This document shows positions 17,397 through 28,357 of a stretch of DNA of 64,000 nucleotides, one piece after another. Within the stretch, counting starts at the first letter, position 1, and each line of letters begins with the position of its first letter. The notes below the pieces were generated by a model. It ran no database searches. It was given only the letters and a program-made list of their open reading frames with translations, and was not told the origin of the DNA. A program made the position numbers and the translations under genes. Location: assembly GCF_026183735.1 (NCBI RefSeq), contig NZ_JAPFRE010000027.1:451703-515702 (forward strand), read 5' to 3'. Source of the DNA: Alteromonas sp. ASW11-130 (GTDB lineage: Bacteria; Pseudomonadota; Gammaproteobacteria; Enterobacterales; Alteromonadaceae).

Positions 17397-17656
17397 TGCT
17401 TTATACTATTAGACACGCACAATTAGTAGCATGGCAGAAATCGATACTTGAAAAGTTGACGTCTAACGATTGTGTCATCTTCGCCGAAGATGGGGTCTAT
17501 TGTTTACGCGAAAAAGTACTAAGCGGTAACGCTAATGTATACGCCATCAAACAGGACTGTGTCTCACGAGGCATTGATACGTCCAAAGCTGAACTCATAG
17601 ACTATGATAAGTGGGTTACCTTAAGTACGATACAGCAACATTGGTTAAATTTATAA
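17396..17656 (+). CDS. tusB: Sulfurtransferase complex subunit TusB
   Basis: DsrH-like subunit of TusBCD with 86 residues, slightly shorter than E. coli TusB (95). [14 protein letters not shown] segment in the centre matches the family pattern, and the C-terminus [18 protein letters not shown] fits TusB. It overlaps tusC at its start and tusE at its end by one base each. Confidence 0.9.
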   Translation: MLYTIRHAQLVAWQKSILEKLTSNDCVIFAEDGVYCLREKVLSGNANVYAIKQDCVSRGIDTSKAELIDYDKWVTLSTIQQHWLNL

Positions 17657-18000
17657 TGCAAGAATCTCATTTTTTCACGTGGCAGAATCAGCAGATAGAG
17701 GTGGATAAAGCAGGATACTTGCTGAATTACAGAGATTGGCAAGAAGAGATGGTTCCTGCTTTAGCAGAACAAGAGAATATTTCACTATCTGAAGCTCACT
17801 GGGAAGTTGTGCGCTTTGTAAGGGAATTTTACATAGAATATGAAACCAGCCCGGCTATCAGAGTGTTGGTTAAAGCCATGGCAAAGAAATTTGGACCTAA
17901 AAAAGGAAACAGCCGCTATTTACAACGATTATTTCCGAAAGGTCCGGCTAAACAGGCGACAAAATTAGCGGGCTTGCCTAAACCCGCTAAATGTCTTTAA
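17656..18000 (+). CDS. tusE: Sulfur relay protein TusE (DsrC family)
   Basis: Last sulfur carrier of the relay; it hands persulfide to MnmA for s2U34 synthesis. It has 114 residues. The conserved DsrC core includes [20 protein letters not shown] and the C-terminal arm ends PAKCL with the penultimate Cys that carries the persulfide. I start at the ATG at 17656, which shares its A with the tusB stop. Only 2 bases separate its stop from the stop of convergent serS. Confidence 0.95.
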   Translation: MQESHFFTWQNQQIEVDKAGYLLNYRDWQEEMVPALAEQENISLSEAHWEVVRFVREFYIEYETSPAIRVLVKAMAKKFGPKKGNSRYLQRLFPKGPAKQATKLAGLPKPAKCL

Positions 18001-18002
18001 TG

Positions 18003-19698
<1,696 letters not shown>

Positions 19699-19699
19699 G

Positions 19700-21013
19700 T
19701 TAATACCTTTTATCGCTGCTGTTTCTATTCAGTTCATCAAGGTAATCGCGCTTCGCTTTTAAAGACTTTTCTAAGCCCCGTTCATTAGGATGATAAAACC
19801 GTAACGAGGCTAACTCTGAAGGTAAATAACACTCACCCGCAGCAAAAGCATTTTGTTCATTATGAGCATACCGGTAACCTTTACCAAAGCCCTGCTCTTT
19901 CATTAAATTGGTCGGTGCGTTACGTAAGTGATTAGGAACAGGATAATCTGGCGTTTTTGACACGACAGCTTTGGCTTCGTTGAATGCTTTATAAACCGCA
20001 TTACTTTTCGCCGCTAACGCGCAATATACCGTAGCTTGGGCGATCGCTCGTTCTCCCTCAGCTGGTCCGACTCGTTGAAATGTATCCCAGGCATTCAAGC
20101 TCAGTTGTATAGCACGGGGATCCGCGTTACCAATATCTTCTGATGCAATGGCTAAAAGCCTTCGAGCGACATACAGCGGATCTCCCCCGCCATTCAAGAT
20201 GCGTGCGTACCAGTATAGTGCAGCATCAGGATCAGAACCTCGAACTGACTTATGAAATGCAGAAATAAGATCGTAAAATGCATCCCCTTGCTTGTCATAC
20301 GAAGCAACTTTTTGACCTATTGCGGCTTCCACTTCTTTAAGGTTAATCGCGCTATTTTCAGCAAAATCAGCAGCCAATTCTAAATAAAACAACATACGCC
20401 GGGCATCTCCAGCGCAGGCTATTAAGAGAGCCTCTCTGGCGTTATCCTCTAAGGTTAAAGATAACCCTCCCAGCCCTTTTTCCACATCTGTTAATGCCCT
20501 ATCCAATAAATCGGATAAGGCTTCATCCGTTAACGATTGCAGTATGTAAACTCTTACCCGTGAAAGTAATGCTTTGTTAAGCTCAAAGGAGGGATTTTCG
20601 GTAGTTGCACCTATTAAAGTAACAGTCCCATCTTCTACAAACGGCAAAAAAGCATCCTGCTGACTCTTATTGAAGCGATGTATTTCATCAATAAACAAAA
20701 TAGTGCGTTGCTGATAGCGTGCATCCTGTGTAGCTTTTTCCATGGCCGCGCGCACTTCCTTAACGCCAGAAGTAACCGCAGAAAGTTGGATTACACTCGC
20801 TTCGCAATACTGGGAGATAAGTTGTGCTAGCGTCGTTTTCCCAGTCCCTGGCGGCCCCCACAAGACCATTGAATGACACTGACCAGCCAGCAACATTTTT
20901 CTTAATGGCTTACCTTCTCCGAGAATATGATTTTGGCCTACATACTCTTCAATTTTCTGCGGGCGGAGTCTTGCTGCCAGAGGAGTATGAGGCTGAGAAA
21001 ACTGACCGCTCAC
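19700..21013 (-). CDS. rarA: Replication-associated recombination protein RarA (MgsA)
   Basis: AAA+ ATPase of 437 residues related to clamp loaders; it acts at stalled forks. Walker A is [12 protein letters not shown] at about 53-64, Walker B is FIDEIHRF near 110, and sensor 1 is GATTENPSF. The C-terminal tetramerisation domain includes [12 protein letters not shown]. Its ATG overlaps the lolA stop as ATGA, the usual lolA-rarA coupling of gammaproteobacteria. Confidence 0.96.
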   Translation of the reverse strand: MSGQFSQPHTPLAARLRPQKIEEYVGQNHILGEGKPLRKMLLAGQCHSMVLWGPPGTGKTTLAQLISQYCEASVIQLSAVTSGVKEVRAAMEKATQDARYQQRTILFIDEIHRFNKSQQDAFLPFVEDGTVTLIGATTENPSFELNKALLSRVRVYILQSLTDEALSDLLDRALTDVEKGLGGLSLTLEDNAREALLIACAGDARRMLFYLELAADFAENSAINLKEVEAAIGQKVASYDKQGDAFYDLISAFHKSVRGSDPDAALYWYARILNGGGDPLYVARRLLAIASEDIGNADPRAIQLSLNAWDTFQRVGPAEGERAIAQATVYCALAAKSNAVYKAFNEAKAVVSKTPDYPVPNHLRNAPTNLMKEQGFGKGYRYAHNEQNAFAAGECYLPSELASLRFYHPNERGLEKSLKAKRDYLDELNRNSSDKRY

Positions 21014-21627
21014 CGCTGATCGTCGACCGTGAATGTTTCTGGAAAAGTAGGATTGAACATATCATCCACCACCGAGAACTGAGTTTCGATATTCGTAAAA
21101 CGCAGTTCGCTGGTTTGTTCTTGAGCATCTCTCATGGTCAAACCAATAAGTTGATTGCCCTTGAATTTCAGAATTAAACGTTTGATTTGACCTTTGTCGG
21201 CTTTGGGCGTTACCACGAATTTTTCTGTGTCAGCTAGCTTTGTGATTTCAAATTGAGACCATGCTTCTTCGCTGGTATTCGTTAACAACACAAAAGGGTT
21301 GTCAGCAATAATTAGACGTTGGCTCATTATGGTTACTTGTTCGACGAAGCGGTCGATATTCCAAACTTTCTCACCGTCAGCTATTAATAATACTTCATCA
21401 GGGCTATCTGTCTGCCAACGAAGTTTATTAGGTCTGGCCATTACTAAGCGGCCTGTAGATTGATGTACCACCTCATCACTACTGTCTTTTACTACCTGCT
21501 TGAATGAGGCACGATATTGTTCCATGTCTGCTAATTTCTGTTTAAGCAACATCTCATCTGAGTTTGCCAACACATTTAAACTTAGCGTCAATAGACTAAG
21601 ACTCATAAATCTAAGCACTTTACCCAT
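21010..21627 (-). CDS. lolA: Outer-membrane lipoprotein carrier protein LolA
   Basis: Periplasmic chaperone that takes lipoproteins from LolCDE to LolB. It has 205 residues with a signal peptide ending near NVLANS. The mature part has typical LolA features: [34 protein letters not shown] and [14 protein letters not shown] start at ATG 21627 because AGGA lies 5 bases upstream; the ATG at 21645 in the same frame has none. It follows ftsK by about 46 bases. Confidence 0.94.
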   Translation of the reverse strand: MGKVLRFMSLSLLTLSLNVLANSDEMLLKQKLADMEQYRASFKQVVKDSSDEVVHQSTGRLVMARPNKLRWQTDSPDEVLLIADGEKVWNIDRFVEQVTIMSQRLIIADNPFVLLTNTSEEAWSQFEITKLADTEKFVVTPKADKGQIKRLILKFKGNQLIGLTMRDAQEQTSELRFTNIETQFSVVDDMFNPTFPETFTVDDQR

Positions 21628-21673
21628 AACGTTCCTATTTAACATGCGCGTGTATATCCCAATTCAATTATAA

Positions 21674-24127
21674 TCAATCGCGTGGTGCAGGAGGTGCCAA
21701 TACTTCACGGTTACCATTATGGCCGGGTGCGCTGACTACTCCACTCGTCTCCATTTGCTCAACTAAACGAGCAGCGCGATTATAGCCTATACGGAATTTA
21801 CGCTGAACACTGGAAACGCTCGCGCGCCGAGACTCGGTAACAAACGCTACGGCTTCATCATAAAACGCATCAACTTCCTGATCCGCTCCTTCTGGCTGCT
21901 CACCGGGAAGTAATACTTCTGCTGTCGCTTCGCCATTTAGAATTTCATCTATATATTCTGGTTCGCCTCGTTTTTTCCAATCTGCTACCACGGCATGTAC
22001 TTCATGGTCATCCACGAAAGCACCATGTACTCTGGTTGGAACGGGGCTACCGGGTGGTAAATACAACATATCACCCATACCGAGCAATGCTTCTGCACCT
22101 TGTTGGTCTAATATAGTGCGCGAATCAATTTTACTCGACACCTGAAATGCAATGCGCGTTGGGATATTTGCTTTTATCAAACCGGTGATAACATCTACTG
22201 AAGGACGCTGGGTCGCTAAAACCAAATGGATGCCAGCGGCTCTCGCTTTCTGTGCAATACGGGCAATGAGTTCTTCAACTTTTTTGCCCACAATCATCAT
22301 CATATCAGCAAATTCGTCAACGACGACGACTATAGCGGGGAGTTTTTCTAAATCAGGCGCTTCTGCTTCCATACTATCTTCTGAACGCCATAATGGGTCT
22401 TTAATCGGTTGGCCATCAGCAATAGCTTGCTTAACTTTCGCATTATAGCCCTTTAAATTCCGCACACCCAAGGCAGACATAAGCCGGTAACGGCGTTCCA
22501 TTTCACCTACACACCAGCGTAAAGCATTGGATGCTTCTTTCATATCAGTCACCACCTCCGCTAGTAGATGCGGTATACCTTCATAGACTGATAATTCAAG
22601 CATTTTAGGGTCGATCATGATCATCCGTACATCTTCAGGTGTCGACTTATACAACAAGCTCAAGATCATAACATTCACACCCACGGATTTACCTGCGCCA
22701 GTCGTTCCTGCCACGAGTAAGTGCGGCATTTTTGCCAAATCTACTACTACTGGTTTACCACTAATATCGGCTCCCAGCACCATCGTCAGAGGTGAATTGT
22801 TAGATTGAAAGGTGTCACAACTGATAACTTCACTCAAACGCACCATTTCGCGTTTTTTGTTTGGAAGCTCTAAGCCGATAACCGACTTGCCTGGGATCAC
22901 TTCTACAACACGCACCGCTATGGCGGACATTGCTCGCGCTAAATCCTTCGATAAGCTAGTAATTTTGCTTACTTTTACACCAGGGGCTAAATCAAGTTCA
23001 AACCGAGTTATAACCGGTCCTGGAAATACTCCTACCACTTTCGCTTCAATATTAAAGTCAGCCAGTTTCTCTTCTACTAAGCGTGAGACAATATCTAATT
23101 CTTCTTGCGAGATGGGGTTTTCGTGTTTATCTGGGCGCTCCAAAAGATCGAATGACGGCATTGGCCCGTCAGGAGTATTACTTTGTTCAGTTGTAGGTTC
23201 AGTCTCAAGCTGCCCTGCCCTATCTTCGCGAATCTTTTCATCTGTCTGAGCAGTTTTCGCTTTATTTTTAAATGGATTACTAAATTTCGTAGTTTCCGCC
23301 TTGGGAGCAGGTTGTTCATCTACGACAAAAGGAGGTGCATCTTCTTCATTGTCATCGAAAACCTCATCAGGAATATCAAACTTCGGCTCTTCTCTGTGTG
23401 ACGAAGGCTTACTTTGTTCACTATATGGGGGCGGCTCTGCCCGAATACTGGTTATATCTAATTCAGAACTGGCCCCACTATTTCGTGAAGTTGAGCGATT
23501 AGGTAATGCAAGGGCAGGAAATTCTAAACCCATTAGCTGTTGGGGCATGGCCAAGGCTTTACGTCCAGACCACATGACGGCCGACCCTAGGCCATCAATA
23601 ACGACTATCCAACTTATCCCAGTTAATAAGGTGAAACCAGTGAATAAGAAGCACAGAAATAATAATATGGTGCCAGCTATATTGAAATAAGGTATGAGAG
23701 CGGAACTAATGACATCACCTACAAAACCGCCCGCTGAAAAATTATAAAGCTCACTGACTTTCAGGCTTGCCAGACCGCAAGCTCCTAGCGAAATAAGCCC
23801 AATACCAATAATTCTTAGACCAATTGTAAGATAATCAAACTCTTCTAAGGTTTTTACATGCTGAAATAAAAACCAACCTAAAAAAGCACTACAAAATGGA
23901 AGCAAGTACGCTAGCCAACCAAAACTGAATAACAGTAAATCGGCTATCCACGCCCCCGAAGCCCCCATCCAATTGTGCACATCAAGTTGCAAGCCTGCTT
24001 GACTCCAGCCGGGATCCCCCGGATGAAAGGAAGCCAATGCTAACAATAAGTAAAATGCAAATACGCAGGCTATTATCATACCTGCTTCCAGCAACCGCTG
24101 GATACCTGAAAGTCGCGCCATACCCAA
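21674..24127 (-). CDS. ftsK: DNA translocase FtsK
   Basis: Couples chromosome dimer resolution at dif with septation. Of 817 residues, the N-terminal membrane domain has about four to five helices (residues 15-190), followed by an acidic, low-complexity linker (about 215-325) much shorter than in E. coli. The motor domain has Walker [13 protein letters not shown] and Walker [11 protein letters not shown], and the C-terminal gamma winged helix ([20 protein letters not shown]) recognises KOPS. It lies between lrp and lolA as in many relatives. Confidence 0.96.
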   Translation of the reverse strand: MGMARLSGIQRLLEAGMIIACVFAFYLLLALASFHPGDPGWSQAGLQLDVHNWMGASGAWIADLLLFSFGWLAYLLPFCSAFLGWFLFQHVKTLEEFDYLTIGLRIIGIGLISLGACGLASLKVSELYNFSAGGFVGDVISSALIPYFNIAGTILLFLCFLFTGFTLLTGISWIVVIDGLGSAVMWSGRKALAMPQQLMGLEFPALALPNRSTSRNSGASSELDITSIRAEPPPYSEQSKPSSHREEPKFDIPDEVFDDNEEDAPPFVVDEQPAPKAETTKFSNPFKNKAKTAQTDEKIREDRAGQLETEPTTEQSNTPDGPMPSFDLLERPDKHENPISQEELDIVSRLVEEKLADFNIEAKVVGVFPGPVITRFELDLAPGVKVSKITSLSKDLARAMSAIAVRVVEVIPGKSVIGLELPNKKREMVRLSEVISCDTFQSNNSPLTMVLGADISGKPVVVDLAKMPHLLVAGTTGAGKSVGVNVMILSLLYKSTPEDVRMIMIDPKMLELSVYEGIPHLLAEVVTDMKEASNALRWCVGEMERRYRLMSALGVRNLKGYNAKVKQAIADGQPIKDPLWRSEDSMEAEAPDLEKLPAIVVVVDEFADMMMIVGKKVEELIARIAQKARAAGIHLVLATQRPSVDVITGLIKANIPTRIAFQVSSKIDSRTILDQQGAEALLGMGDMLYLPPGSPVPTRVHGAFVDDHEVHAVVADWKKRGEPEYIDEILNGEATAEVLLPGEQPEGADQEVDAFYDEAVAFVTESRRASVSSVQRKFRIGYNRAARLVEQMETSGVVSAPGHNGNREVLAPPAPRD

Positions 24128-24328
24128 AAATTTATCTGTCCAATAACGTTGATTGTCCTATCAGGGAAAGAGTCTAGTTTACATTTACTATTACTATTTT
24201 ACTCTTAACCAAAGCTGAATCAGAGAATGTCGTTATTTTAATAATGTGAAAACAAGTTATGCTCAAAGCCTACCACATCCCCTTGGCCTTACCTACTTTT
24301 TTACCTTTTAGATAATGGTGATAATTAT

Positions 24329-24814
24329 TTACTTTAATTGGATTCTCAACGCTGACGTGCTTTTGACCTCCTCCATCACCACATAGGTTCGCGAAGCACT
24401 TACGCCTGGCAGTCGAAGTAAGGTATCTCCCAATAGACGCCGATAGCTAGACATGTCTGCTACCCTTGCTTTAAGTAGGAAATCAAAATTTCCCGACACC
24501 AAATGACACTCCTGTATGTCATCGTGTTTTTGAACCGCCGCAGAAAATTCGGCGAAGATATCTACCGATGTTTTGGCTAGCGTAATTTCCACAAACACCA
24601 ACATTGCAGCGCCTAATTTTATCGGATCAACACTAGCGTGATATCCTTTGATATAACCTTGGGTCTCCAGTCTTTTAACTCTTTCCAGACAAGGACTGGG
24701 GCTTAGTCCTACTTCCTTTGCTAATTCGACGTTGGAAATTCGACCGTCTCTTTGCAGAACTATAAGGATGTTTCTATCGATTCTATCGAGGTGTTTCGGC
24801 GTCTTGACCAACAT
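24329..24814 (-). CDS. lrp: Leucine-responsive regulatory protein Lrp
   Basis: Lrp/AsnC-family global regulator of 161 residues. The N-terminal helix-turn-helix (IDRNILIVLQRDGRISNVEL, LSPSPCLERVKRLE) is followed by the RAM ligand-binding domain. The chromosomal position next to ftsK is that of Lrp itself rather than a local paralogue. It is divergent from alanine dehydrogenase with about 130 bases between them, so direct control of ald and autoregulation are plausible inferences. Confidence 0.94.
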   Translation of the reverse strand: MLVKTPKHLDRIDRNILIVLQRDGRISNVELAKEVGLSPSPCLERVKRLETQGYIKGYHASVDPIKLGAAMLVFVEITLAKTSVDIFAEFSAAVQKHDDIQECHLVSGNFDFLLKARVADMSSYRRLLGDTLLRLPGVSASRTYVVMEEVKSTSALRIQLK

Positions 24815-24944
24815 TACGTTATGCTTCCAAATTTGACTTTTAGGCTATTTTATATTGCTTATAGAAAATATTCAGCATACAACGCTTTTTTTATTTCAGT
24901 ATACTGCGCTTCAAAATTGTTCACGACGTTTAAAGGAAGCGGTT

Positions 24945-26072
24945 ATGTTAATCGGTGTACCAAAAGAAATTAAAAACCATGAGTATCGTGTGGGTCTTAC
25001 ACCTGCGGCCGTTAAGGAGTTCGTGACAAACGGACATAAGGTGGCAGTACAGACCACTGCTGGTGATGCTATTGGTTTTACCGACGCTATGTACGTTGAG
25101 GCTGGCGCACAAATCTTCGAAACGGCTGAAAAAGTATTTGCTGAAGCTGAGATGATCGTTAAGGTGAAAGAACCTCAACCAAATGAATGCCAGCAGCTAA
25201 GTAAGGGCCAGACGCTCTATACTTACCTTCACCTTGCTCCAGATCCGGTACAAACAGAATTGCTAGTGGCTTCCGGAGCAACCTGTATTGCATATGAAAC
25301 AGTAACGGACGATCGCGGTGGTTTGCCATTACTGGCTCCAATGAGCGAAGTGGCAGGACGAATGTCTGTTCAAGCCGGTGCCCACTTTTTAGAGAAAGTT
25401 CATGGTGGCAGTGGTACTTTACTTGGTGGCGTGCCGGGTGTCGCGGCAGGAAAAGTGGTTATCATTGGGGGCGGTGTTGTAGGTATTAATGCGGCTAAAA
25501 TGGCATTAGGCTTAGGTGCTGACGTCACCATACTCGATCGCTCATTACCGCGATTACGGCAACTCGATGATATTTTTAATGGTCAAGTCAAAACAGTATT
25601 TTCCACTGTAGATGCATTAGAGCACTACTCTTCTAGAGCTGACTTGGTAGTAGGCGCAGTACTGATCCCTGGTGCAGCTGCGCCAAAACTGTTAAGCCGA
25701 GATCACATTGCTGCCATGAAACCGGGGAGCGTGTTAGTCGATGTAGCGATCGATCAAGGCGGTTGCTTTGCCACATCAAAAGCAACGACCCACCAAGATC
25801 CAGTTTACATAGTTGATGACGTTGTTCATTACTGCGTGGCCAATATGCCTGGTGGTGTAGCGAGAACATCTACGATGGCACTAAATAACGCTACCCTGCC
25901 CTTTGGTTTAGCGCTTGCGAACAAAGGTCCCAAACAGGCAATGCTTGCTAATGAGCACCTGTTAAATGGCTTAAATGTACATGAAGGAAAAGTAACCTAC
26001 AAAGCGGTAGTTGACGCGTTAGGTGACCAGCTGAATCTTACGTATGTTGATGCAAGAGAAGCATTGAAATAA
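24945..26072 (+). CDS. ald: Alanine dehydrogenase
   Basis: NAD-dependent enzyme interconverting L-alanine and pyruvate plus ammonia. It has 375 residues. The N-terminus [20 protein letters not shown] carries the substrate-binding Arg, VKVKEPQ and YLHLA follow, and the Rossmann motif is [20 protein letters not shown] near 175. The C-terminal [18 protein letters not shown] is diagnostic. I start at ATG 24945 after an AAGGAAG site; the frame opens 90 bases earlier without support. A palindromic terminator follows. Confidence 0.96.
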   Translation: MLIGVPKEIKNHEYRVGLTPAAVKEFVTNGHKVAVQTTAGDAIGFTDAMYVEAGAQIFETAEKVFAEAEMIVKVKEPQPNECQQLSKGQTLYTYLHLAPDPVQTELLVASGATCIAYETVTDDRGGLPLLAPMSEVAGRMSVQAGAHFLEKVHGGSGTLLGGVPGVAAGKVVIIGGGVVGINAAKMALGLGADVTILDRSLPRLRQLDDIFNGQVKTVFSTVDALEHYSSRADLVVGAVLIPGAAAPKLLSRDHIAAMKPGSVLVDVAIDQGGCFATSKATTHQDPVYIVDDVVHYCVANMPGGVARTSTMALNNATLPFGLALANKGPKQAMLANEHLLNGLNVHEGKVTYKAVVDALGDQLNLTYVDAREALK

Positions 26073-26090
26073 CGCATTTTTAAGTAAAAA

Positions 26091-26112
26091 AAGCGCCAAT
26101 TGGCGCTTTTTT
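26091..26112. terminator. Bidirectional terminator between ald and pyrF
   Basis: The palindrome AAGCGCCAATTGGCGCTT at 26091-26108 is flanked by A residues on the left and T residues on the right, so it can end transcription of ald on the plus strand and of the pyrF operon on the minus strand. It abuts the pyrF stop codon. Confidence 0.92.
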
Positions 26113-26811
26113 TTAAGAGATACTTTTATTAATGTGTTTCAGCGTCGCGAGAGGATTTTCAGACTGGGTAATTGGACGCCCCATAACCAGATAATTTACA
26201 CCTCCAGCTACAGCCAACTCAGGTGTCATCACACGCTTTTGATCACCTTTCATACTGCCTACAGGTCTAATACCAGGGGTAACAAGTAAAAAATCTTTTG
26301 GAAAATTATTCCGTAACACTTTGGCTTCCTGAGCAGAGCACACTACACCGTCCAAACCTGCTTTATGTGTCAATGCAGCAAGTTTGTTGACCTGGTCAGC
26401 TGGACTTACTCCAGGTACTACCTGATCAAGCTGTTCGGTATCCATGCTGGTAAGAACCGTCACAGCGATAAGTTTTGTCGCAGGATTTGCACTCTGAGCT
26501 ATAGCTTGCTTAGCTTTCTGCATCATTTCGAGCCCACCTGACGCGTGTACGTTTACCATCCATACCCCAAGCTCAGCTGCTGCTTTACACGCTTTAGCCA
26601 CCGTATTTGGAATATCATGAAATTTCAAATCGAGAAAAACGTCGAAGCCTTTTGCAACAAGCGCTTTGACAAATTCTGGCCCGAACAACGTGAACATCTC
26701 TTTGCCTACTTTGAGTTTGCATTCAGTTGGTTCTAACTGCTCAATTAGCTGCAGTGCAGCGGCTTTATTGTCAAAATCAAGTGCAACAATTACTTTAGGA
26801 TCTTGATTCAA
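26113..26811 (-). CDS. pyrF: Orotidine 5'-phosphate decarboxylase
   Basis: Final step of UMP synthesis. It has 232 residues with a TIM-barrel fold. Visible motifs are VALDFDN at the N-terminus, KVGKEMF, the catalytic [13 protein letters not shown] Asp-Lys-x2-Asp array near 60, and PGIRP near 185. It is the distal gene of lapA-lapB-pyrF, starting 3 bases after the lapB stop. Confidence 0.97.
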   Translation of the reverse strand: MNQDPKVIVALDFDNKAAALQLIEQLEPTECKLKVGKEMFTLFGPEFVKALVAKGFDVFLDLKFHDIPNTVAKACKAAAELGVWMVNVHASGGLEMMQKAKQAIAQSANPATKLIAVTVLTSMDTEQLDQVVPGVSPADQVNKLAALTHKAGLDGVVCSAQEAKVLRNNFPKDFLLVTPGIRPVGSMKGDQKRVMTPELAVAGGVNYLVMGRPITQSENPLATLKHINKSIS

Positions 26812-26814
26812 TGA

Positions 26815-27984
26815 TTATTCTCCATCCAGACCTTTAATGGGTTTAACAGTATTCCACTTTTTACAAGAAGGGCATAACCAGTAAAGTTTACGCCCCGAAA
26901 AGCCACAACTCTGACAACGATATTTTGGCCGCTGACTAATTTGATCAGCTACCAACTCTTTTAGCATTTTTAAACTGTCGGTTGATGTCGTTTCGTCAAT
27001 ATTGTCAATATACAACCCCATTAACGTTTTGAACCCTTTCATGGTGGGTCTATCTCTTAATTGGTTTAACAGATAGTCGGCTGCTTTACCTGCTTCACCT
27101 TTCGTAACCAGCACCTCTACCATCGCTAGATAGGATGTTGCACATTGCTGCCAATGTACTTGTAGCTGTTCTTCAAATGTATCCCAATCGCCAGTTTCAA
27201 CTGCAATAATTTTAAGTTTAGGTACAGCCTCACTAAACCAATTTATGTCTCGCTCTGCAACCTGTAGTAAATAAGTTTGCGCTTCGCTATACCGTTTTTG
27301 CTGCAAGGCTAACTCACCTAACATTAGCCATGGCCTAACAGCCCGTTCGTCAGCATTAACAGCTTTCTGTAACAGTGACAGGGCTTCCCCCTGATTATCT
27401 TCGTTAATTTCAATTTGTGCCTGTTCGCAATAAAAATGAGCAAGACGCTCACTAACGTCATCATTGTCTCCATGGCATTGAACCATTCGTTCAGCTAATT
27501 CTATGGCACGCGCCCATTCTTTAGTTGTCTGGTAAATGCTGAATAACTGCTGTTGGGCGATTAAATAATGTTTTTCACTATTCAATAACTGTAAAAAAGC
27601 ATTTTCAGCTCTTTCGAGAAAACCCGCCTGAGTATAATCTTTACCCAATTCCTTTAACGCATTTTCACGTTGACCTGGTTGTAGTTCGTCTCGGCTAACT
27701 AGATTCTGATGAACAAGAATTGCGCGGTCAATCTCACCTCGATGGCGAAAGAAATTTCCCATCGCGATATGCGTTTCTACCGTGTCACTATTTAAGTTTA
27801 TCATTTTGATGAGGGTATCAACCGCTTTGTCAGGTTGATCGGAAAGAAGAAAATTTAGTCCTTTGTAATAGTGACGAGACAAAATACTGGACTGCTTACG
27901 CTGGGCCTGTCTAACACTGTTTCTGCCCATAACCCAACCGTAACCGGCAGCAACAGGCAGCAGAAGAAACAGCAGTTCAAGCAT
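26815..27984 (-). CDS. lapB: Lipopolysaccharide assembly protein B (YciM)
   Basis: Regulates LPS synthesis by presenting LpxC to FtsH. It has 389 residues: an N-terminal membrane anchor (about 1-18), about nine TPR helix pairs, and a C-terminal rubredoxin-like metal site with two Cys-x2-Cys pairs (CQSC, CPSC) at about 357-375. These are exactly the YciM features. It starts one base after the lapA stop. Confidence 0.95.
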   Translation of the reverse strand: MLELLFLLLPVAAGYGWVMGRNSVRQAQRKQSSILSRHYYKGLNFLLSDQPDKAVDTLIKMINLNSDTVETHIAMGNFFRHRGEIDRAILVHQNLVSRDELQPGQRENALKELGKDYTQAGFLERAENAFLQLLNSEKHYLIAQQQLFSIYQTTKEWARAIELAERMVQCHGDNDDVSERLAHFYCEQAQIEINEDNQGEALSLLQKAVNADERAVRPWLMLGELALQQKRYSEAQTYLLQVAERDINWFSEAVPKLKIIAVETGDWDTFEEQLQVHWQQCATSYLAMVEVLVTKGEAGKAADYLLNQLRDRPTMKGFKTLMGLYIDNIDETTSTDSLKMLKELVADQISQRPKYRCQSCGFSGRKLYWLCPSCKKWNTVKPIKGLDGE

Positions 27985-27985
27985 A

Positions 27986-28243
27986 TCAGGCTTCTTTAGT
28001 TAACTTACGTATTTTTGCTCGCGCTGCTACTAATTGCACACGCAAGGCTAACCAGCTCACTAACATGAGCAGTAGACCTATGACTACACCTACCGCCACT
28101 GAAACCGCAATCAAAGTAGATACGCGCATTTCCGATTGGGCAATCAAATAATTCACCGCAATAACCGCTTCGTTTTGTGATCCTATGGCAAAAGCTAAGG
28201 TCAATAAAACGAGAATCAATATAAGAGAAATTATTCCTTTCAA
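27986..28243 (-). CDS. lapA: Lipopolysaccharide assembly protein A (YciS)
   Basis: Small inner-membrane partner of LapB of about 85 residues with two hydrophobic helices (LILILVLLTLAFAIGSQN and TLIAVSVAVGVVIGLLLMLV) and a basic C-terminal tail. No ATG is available; by alignment with LapA proteins starting MKGI, the TTG at 28243 is the likely start. Another in-frame TTG at 28309 would add 22 residues. The start is therefore uncertain, the identity is not. Confidence 0.85.
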   Translation of the reverse strand: MKGIISLILILVLLTLAFAIGSQNEAVIAVNYLIAQSEMRVSTLIAVSVAVGVVIGLLLMLVSWLALRVQLVAARAKIRKLTKEA

Positions 28244-28357
28244 TACAATAGTCTTAGTCGCGTCGCATTGACTCAAGCATAGCAAATTGAATAGTAAACT
28301 AACATGCAAAAAATGGCTTTTTGCTAGAAATACTCATATTTGTTTTAGTAAAGTGGA

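Noticed and set aside
24311-24329. Fur-box-like GATAATGGTGATAATTATT near the lrp stop
   Set aside because: Several mismatches from the consensus, an AT-rich context and a position about 185 bases upstream of ftsK overlapping the lrp end make a functional site unlikely.
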